From the NCBI RefSeq assembly GCF_001486505.1, contig NZ_LN909066.1:1096452-1160451 (forward strand): a stretch of 64,000 nucleotides of DNA, in the 5' to 3' direction. The translations under genes and the position numbers were made by a program. This DNA comes from Paenibacillus rubinfantis. GTDB lineage: Bacteria; Bacillota; Bacilli; Paenibacillales; Paenibacillaceae. Shown here piece by piece: positions 61,607 through 64,000 of the stretch. The notes under the pieces were generated by a model that was not told where the DNA came from, did not search any database, and saw only the letters and a list, made by a program, of their open reading frames with translations. Position 1 is the first letter of the stretch; each line of letters opens with the position of its first letter.

Positions 61607-63226
61607 TTACATCATTCCGCCCATTCCGCCCATGTCTGGTGCGGCTGGTTTTTCTGGTTCCGGTTTGTCGGCGATCACCGCTTCAGTTGTCAGGAACAGG
61701 CCTGCAACGGAGGCCGCGTGTTGCAATGCGGAACGTGTTACTTTCGCAGGGTCAACGATACCTGCTTCAATCATGTTCACCCATTCGCCGGTTGCAGCGT
61801 TGTAGCCGATGCCGACTTTTTCTTTCTTCAGGCGATCCACGATAACGGAGCCTTCTTCACCCGCGTTTGCAGCGATCGTGCGAACCGGTTCTTCCAGGGC
61901 ACGCAGCACGATGTTAACGCCGGTTTTTTCGTCGCCGGTTGCTGCAACAGCAGCTACTGCACTGTATACGTTCACGAGGGCAACGCCGCCGCCGGATACG
62001 ATACCTTCTTCAACGGCTGCACGCGTAGCGTTCAGCGCGTCTTCGATGCGCAGTTTGCGTTCTTTCAGTTCCGTTTCTGTAGCCGCACCAACTTTGATTA
62101 CCGCTACGCCGCCAGCCAGTTTCGCCAGACGCTCTTGCAGTTTCTCTTTGTCGAACTCGGAAGTGGTTTCTTCCAGTTGAGCGCGGATTTGGTTCACGCG
62201 AGCCGTGATGTCGGTTTTGTCGCCGCTGCCATCCACGATCGTCGTGTTTTCTTTCGTAACGATCACTTGACGTGCGTTACCGAGTTGATCTACCGTAGTG
62301 CTCTTCAGATCAAGGCCGAGCTTCTCGGTGATCACTTGGCCGCCAGTCAGAGCGGCGATGTCTTGCAGCATCGCTTCACGACGGTCGCCAAAGCCAGGAG
62401 CTTTAACCGCTACCGCGTTAAACGTGCCACGCAGTTTGTTCACAATCAGCATCGCTTGCGCTTCGCCTTCGATATCTTCAGCGATAATCAACAGCGGTCT
62501 GGATTGTTGTACGATTTTCTCCAGAAGCGGCAGGATTTCTTGCGTGCTGCTGATCTTCTTGTCCGTGATCAGGATATATGGGTTATCGAGTACGGCTTCC
62601 ATTTTGTCCGTATCGGTAATCATGTAAGGAGATACATAACCGCGGTCGAATTGCATTCCTTCCACCACTTCAAGCTCCGTAGCGAAGCCGCGGGACTCTT
62701 CCACGGTGATTACGCCGTCTTTGCCCACTTTTTCCATGGCTTCCGCAATCAGTTCGCCCACTTCTTCGTCCGCAGCGGAAATCGCAGCAACTTGAGCGAT
62801 CGATTGTTTGCCTTCGATGGCTTTGGAGATGCTTTGCAGTTCAGCAACAGCCGCGCGAACCGCTTTGTCGATCCCTTTACGCAGGCCGATTGGGCTAGCG
62901 CCAGCTGTAACGTTCTTCAAACCTTCGCGGATCAGCGCTTGCGCCAAAACCGTTGCGGTTGTCGTACCGTCACCGGCTACATCGTTCGTTTTGGTTGCGA
63001 CTTCTTTAACGAGCTGGGCGCCCATGTTTTCAAAAGCGTTTTCCAGTTCGATTTCTTTTGCAATCGTTACGCCGTCATTGGTGATGAGCGGGCTGCCGAA
63101 TTTCTTCTCCAGCACCACGTTGCGGCCTTTCGGACCCAGCGTTACTTTTACTGCGTTTGCCAAAGCGTCAACCCCACGAAGCATAGCGTGGCGGGCTTCT
63201 TCACTGAATTTAATGTCTTTTGCCAT
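61607..63226 (-). CDS. groEL: Chaperonin GroEL (HSP60)
   Basis: A 539-residue subunit of the 14-mer ATP-dependent protein-folding chamber. Start AKDIKFSEEARHAMLRGVD, ATP-binding GDGTTTATVLAQ and the C-terminal tail DMGGMGGMM are typical. Full length with no visible defects. AGGTAATTGAAC-type leader with GGGAGGT before the ATG. It is co-transcribed with groES 59 nt upstream and controlled by the CIRCE operator before groES. Confidence 0.99.
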   Translation of the reverse strand: MAKDIKFSEEARHAMLRGVDALANAVKVTLGPKGRNVVLEKKFGSPLITNDGVTIAKEIELENAFENMGAQLVKEVATKTNDVAGDGTTTATVLAQALIREGLKNVTAGASPIGLRKGIDKAVRAAVAELQSISKAIEGKQSIAQVAAISAADEEVGELIAEAMEKVGKDGVITVEESRGFATELEVVEGMQFDRGYVSPYMITDTDKMEAVLDNPYILITDKKISSTQEILPLLEKIVQQSRPLLIIAEDIEGEAQAMLIVNKLRGTFNAVAVKAPGFGDRREAMLQDIAALTGGQVITEKLGLDLKSTTVDQLGNARQVIVTKENTTIVDGSGDKTDITARVNQIRAQLEETTSEFDKEKLQERLAKLAGGVAVIKVGAATETELKERKLRIEDALNATRAAVEEGIVSGGGVALVNVYSAVAAVAATGDEKTGVNIVLRALEEPVRTIAANAGEEGSVIVDRLKKEKVGIGYNAATGEWVNMIEAGIVDPAKVTRSALQHAASVAGLFLTTEAVIADKPEPEKPAAPDMGGMGGMM

Positions 63227-63285
63227 TGTTCAATTACCTCCCATATGGTTGTGTGTATTCGTTCGTTCGCAGACCCTTCGGCGGC

Positions 63286-63567
63286 TTAGCCGATGATCGC
63301 GTGGATATCGCTTTCTTTCATAATCAAATATTCTTTGCCTTCATATTTCACTTCGGTGCCTGCATATTTGGAGAAAAGAACGCGGTCGCCTTCTTTCACT
63401 TCCAACGGAACGCGGACGCCATCTTTCAAAGTTCCGCTACCAACGGCGATAACTTTACCTTCCTGCGGTTTTTCTTTGGCCGTGTCGGGAAGCACGATAC
63501 CAAATGCCGTTGTCTCCTCTTGCTCGATCGGTTGCACGAGAACGCGTTCACCTAAAGGTTTGATCAT
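63286..63567 (-). CDS. groES: Co-chaperonin GroES (HSP10)
   Basis: A 93-residue lid of the GroEL chamber: MIKPLGERVLVQPIEQEETT, mobile loop TAFGIVLPDTAKEKPQEG, C-terminal KYEGKEYLIMKESDIHAIIG. AAAGGAGG precedes the ATG. First gene of the heat-shock operon. Confidence 0.99.
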   Translation of the reverse strand: MIKPLGERVLVQPIEQEETTAFGIVLPDTAKEKPQEGKVIAVGSGTLKDGVRVPLEVKEGDRVLFSKYAGTEVKYEGKEYLIMKESDIHAIIG

Positions 63568-63623
63568 GAAAAAACAGCCTCCTTTAAATATGTGGTGTTA
63601 TGGGTAGATGTTTGTCATATGTA

Positions 63624-63650
63624 TTAGCACTCGAGCTCTTCAAGTGCTAA
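63624..63650 (-). promoter_or_regulatory. CIRCE operator (HrcA-binding)
   Basis: TTAGCACTC-N9-AAGTGCTAA matches the consensus TTAGCACTC-N9-GAGTGCTAA except one base. It lies between the promoter and groES, the expected position for HrcA repression. Confidence 0.95.
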
Positions 63651-63661
63651 CAACCACTTTT

Positions 63662-63690
63662 ATATTACTCAAGTTGCGAGTAGATTTCAA
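63662..63690 (-). promoter_or_regulatory. Sigma-A promoter of groESL
   Basis: On the minus strand TTGAAA (63685-63690), 17-bp spacer, TAATAT (63662-63667), just upstream of the CIRCE element. Confidence 0.85.
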
Positions 63691-63769
63691 GTTCCTTTGT
63701 ACAAATTTTTTTCTTTGTTTCATAGGGCCTCACCTGCGCCCTTCCCATTGTATCCTTGCGCTTGGATAA

Positions 63770-63960
63770 ATATTCCGGCGGATTGGGACGAGGGATGGGG
63801 GTGTGCGAGTGTAGCGAGGTAGGGAGCGTGTGTGCGAGGGTGGCGGGGGACGAGTGCGTGTGCAAGCTAGGATGGCGGCCATGCAAGAATGGCGAAAGTG
63901 AAGAGTGTAGTGCGTAAGAAAAGTAGTGGTGAGTAAGGTGAGTGAGTATAGGGATGCAAG
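63770..63960. other. G/T-rich low-complexity tract
   Basis: The top strand is rich in GTG, GCGAG and GTGAG words with several G4-G5 runs and little C. I see no supported gene between the groESL promoter and the right edge. Confidence 0.5.
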
Positions 63961-64000
63961 ATTTGCCCGACCGGGTCGTGGTCGGCCAGCGGGAGAGGCC

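Noticed and set aside
61718..63289. Long open frame (523 codons) antisense to groEL
   Set aside because: It mirrors groEL codon bias on the other strand, has Phe/His-rich unnatural composition and no ribosome binding site.
63665..63886. 73-codon open frame upstream of groES
   Set aside because: It overlaps the groESL promoter, is His/Pro/Ser/Thr low-complexity from the G/T-rich tract and lacks a ribosome binding site.

Overview
The window looks like chromosome of a Paenibacillus-type bacterium (low-GC Gram-positive lineage, but moderately GC-rich here). This rests on the ydcC-alr-ndoAI-ndoA gene order known from Bacillus, a groES-groEL operon behind a CIRCE element, a GbsR-opuA locus, several YesM/YesN two-component systems each beside a lipoprotein-dependent sugar ABC transporter, strong AGGAGG-type ribosome binding sites, and frequent TTG/GTG starts. 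No rRNA, tRNA, CRISPR array or prophage was seen.

Layout. 1-4.2 kb: a cyclic-nucleotide signalling cluster (FecR-like secreted protein, CHASE2 adenylate cyclase, HD-GYP protein lacking its HD histidine, and a divergent Crp/Fnr regulator). 4.3-7.0 kb: tex and a DUF4190 membrane protein. 7.2-10.5 kb: a YknXYZ/MacAB-like export operon. 10.8-14.7 kb: small hypothetical protein, ndoA, ndoAI, alr, YdcC-like lipoprotein. 14.9-18.8 kb: LytTR-DUF3021-ABC operon, TetR regulator, membrane protein. 19.2-27.1 kb: MFS exporter and an LplABC-type sugar transporter with its YesM/YesN pair. 27.3-31.0 kb: amino acid permease and a frameshifted alpha/beta hydrolase. 31.1-35.0 kb: GbsR-type regulator and opuAA-AB-AC. 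35.0-36.0 kb: about 1 kb of stacked repeats without genes. 36.2-40.4 kb: YjfB, ASCH protein, patatin phospholipase, a copper-amine-oxidase-N/DUF3298 protein, an SRAP protein and a zinc-ribbon protein. 40.4-55.1 kb: a polysaccharide-use region (GH51, its regulator, GH88, heparinase II/III, DUF2264, ABC transporter, YesM/YesN pair). 55.1-61.1 kb: lone peptide permease, an IS3-family element, two Gfo/Idh/MocA oxidoreductases and an AraC regulator. 61.3-63.6 kb: small membrane protein and groESL.

The most unusual content is non-coding. Four intergenic arrays of unrelated sequence (10.5, 18.9, 35.3 and 39.1 kb) all use the same plan: a short conserved module repeated every 50-52 bp. In three of them two direct copies are followed by two inverted copies placed symmetrically about one centre, so each can fold into one long interrupted hairpin. 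A separate unit of about 187 bp, with a closing stem and several internal hairpins, is repeated three times at 35.47-35.98 kb and looks like a structured RNA or mobile non-coding element. The IS3-family element at 56.2-57.9 kb sits in the loop of an intrinsic terminator with a 3-bp target duplication.

Limits: all calls come from reading the sequence and from general family knowledge; no database search or folding program was run.
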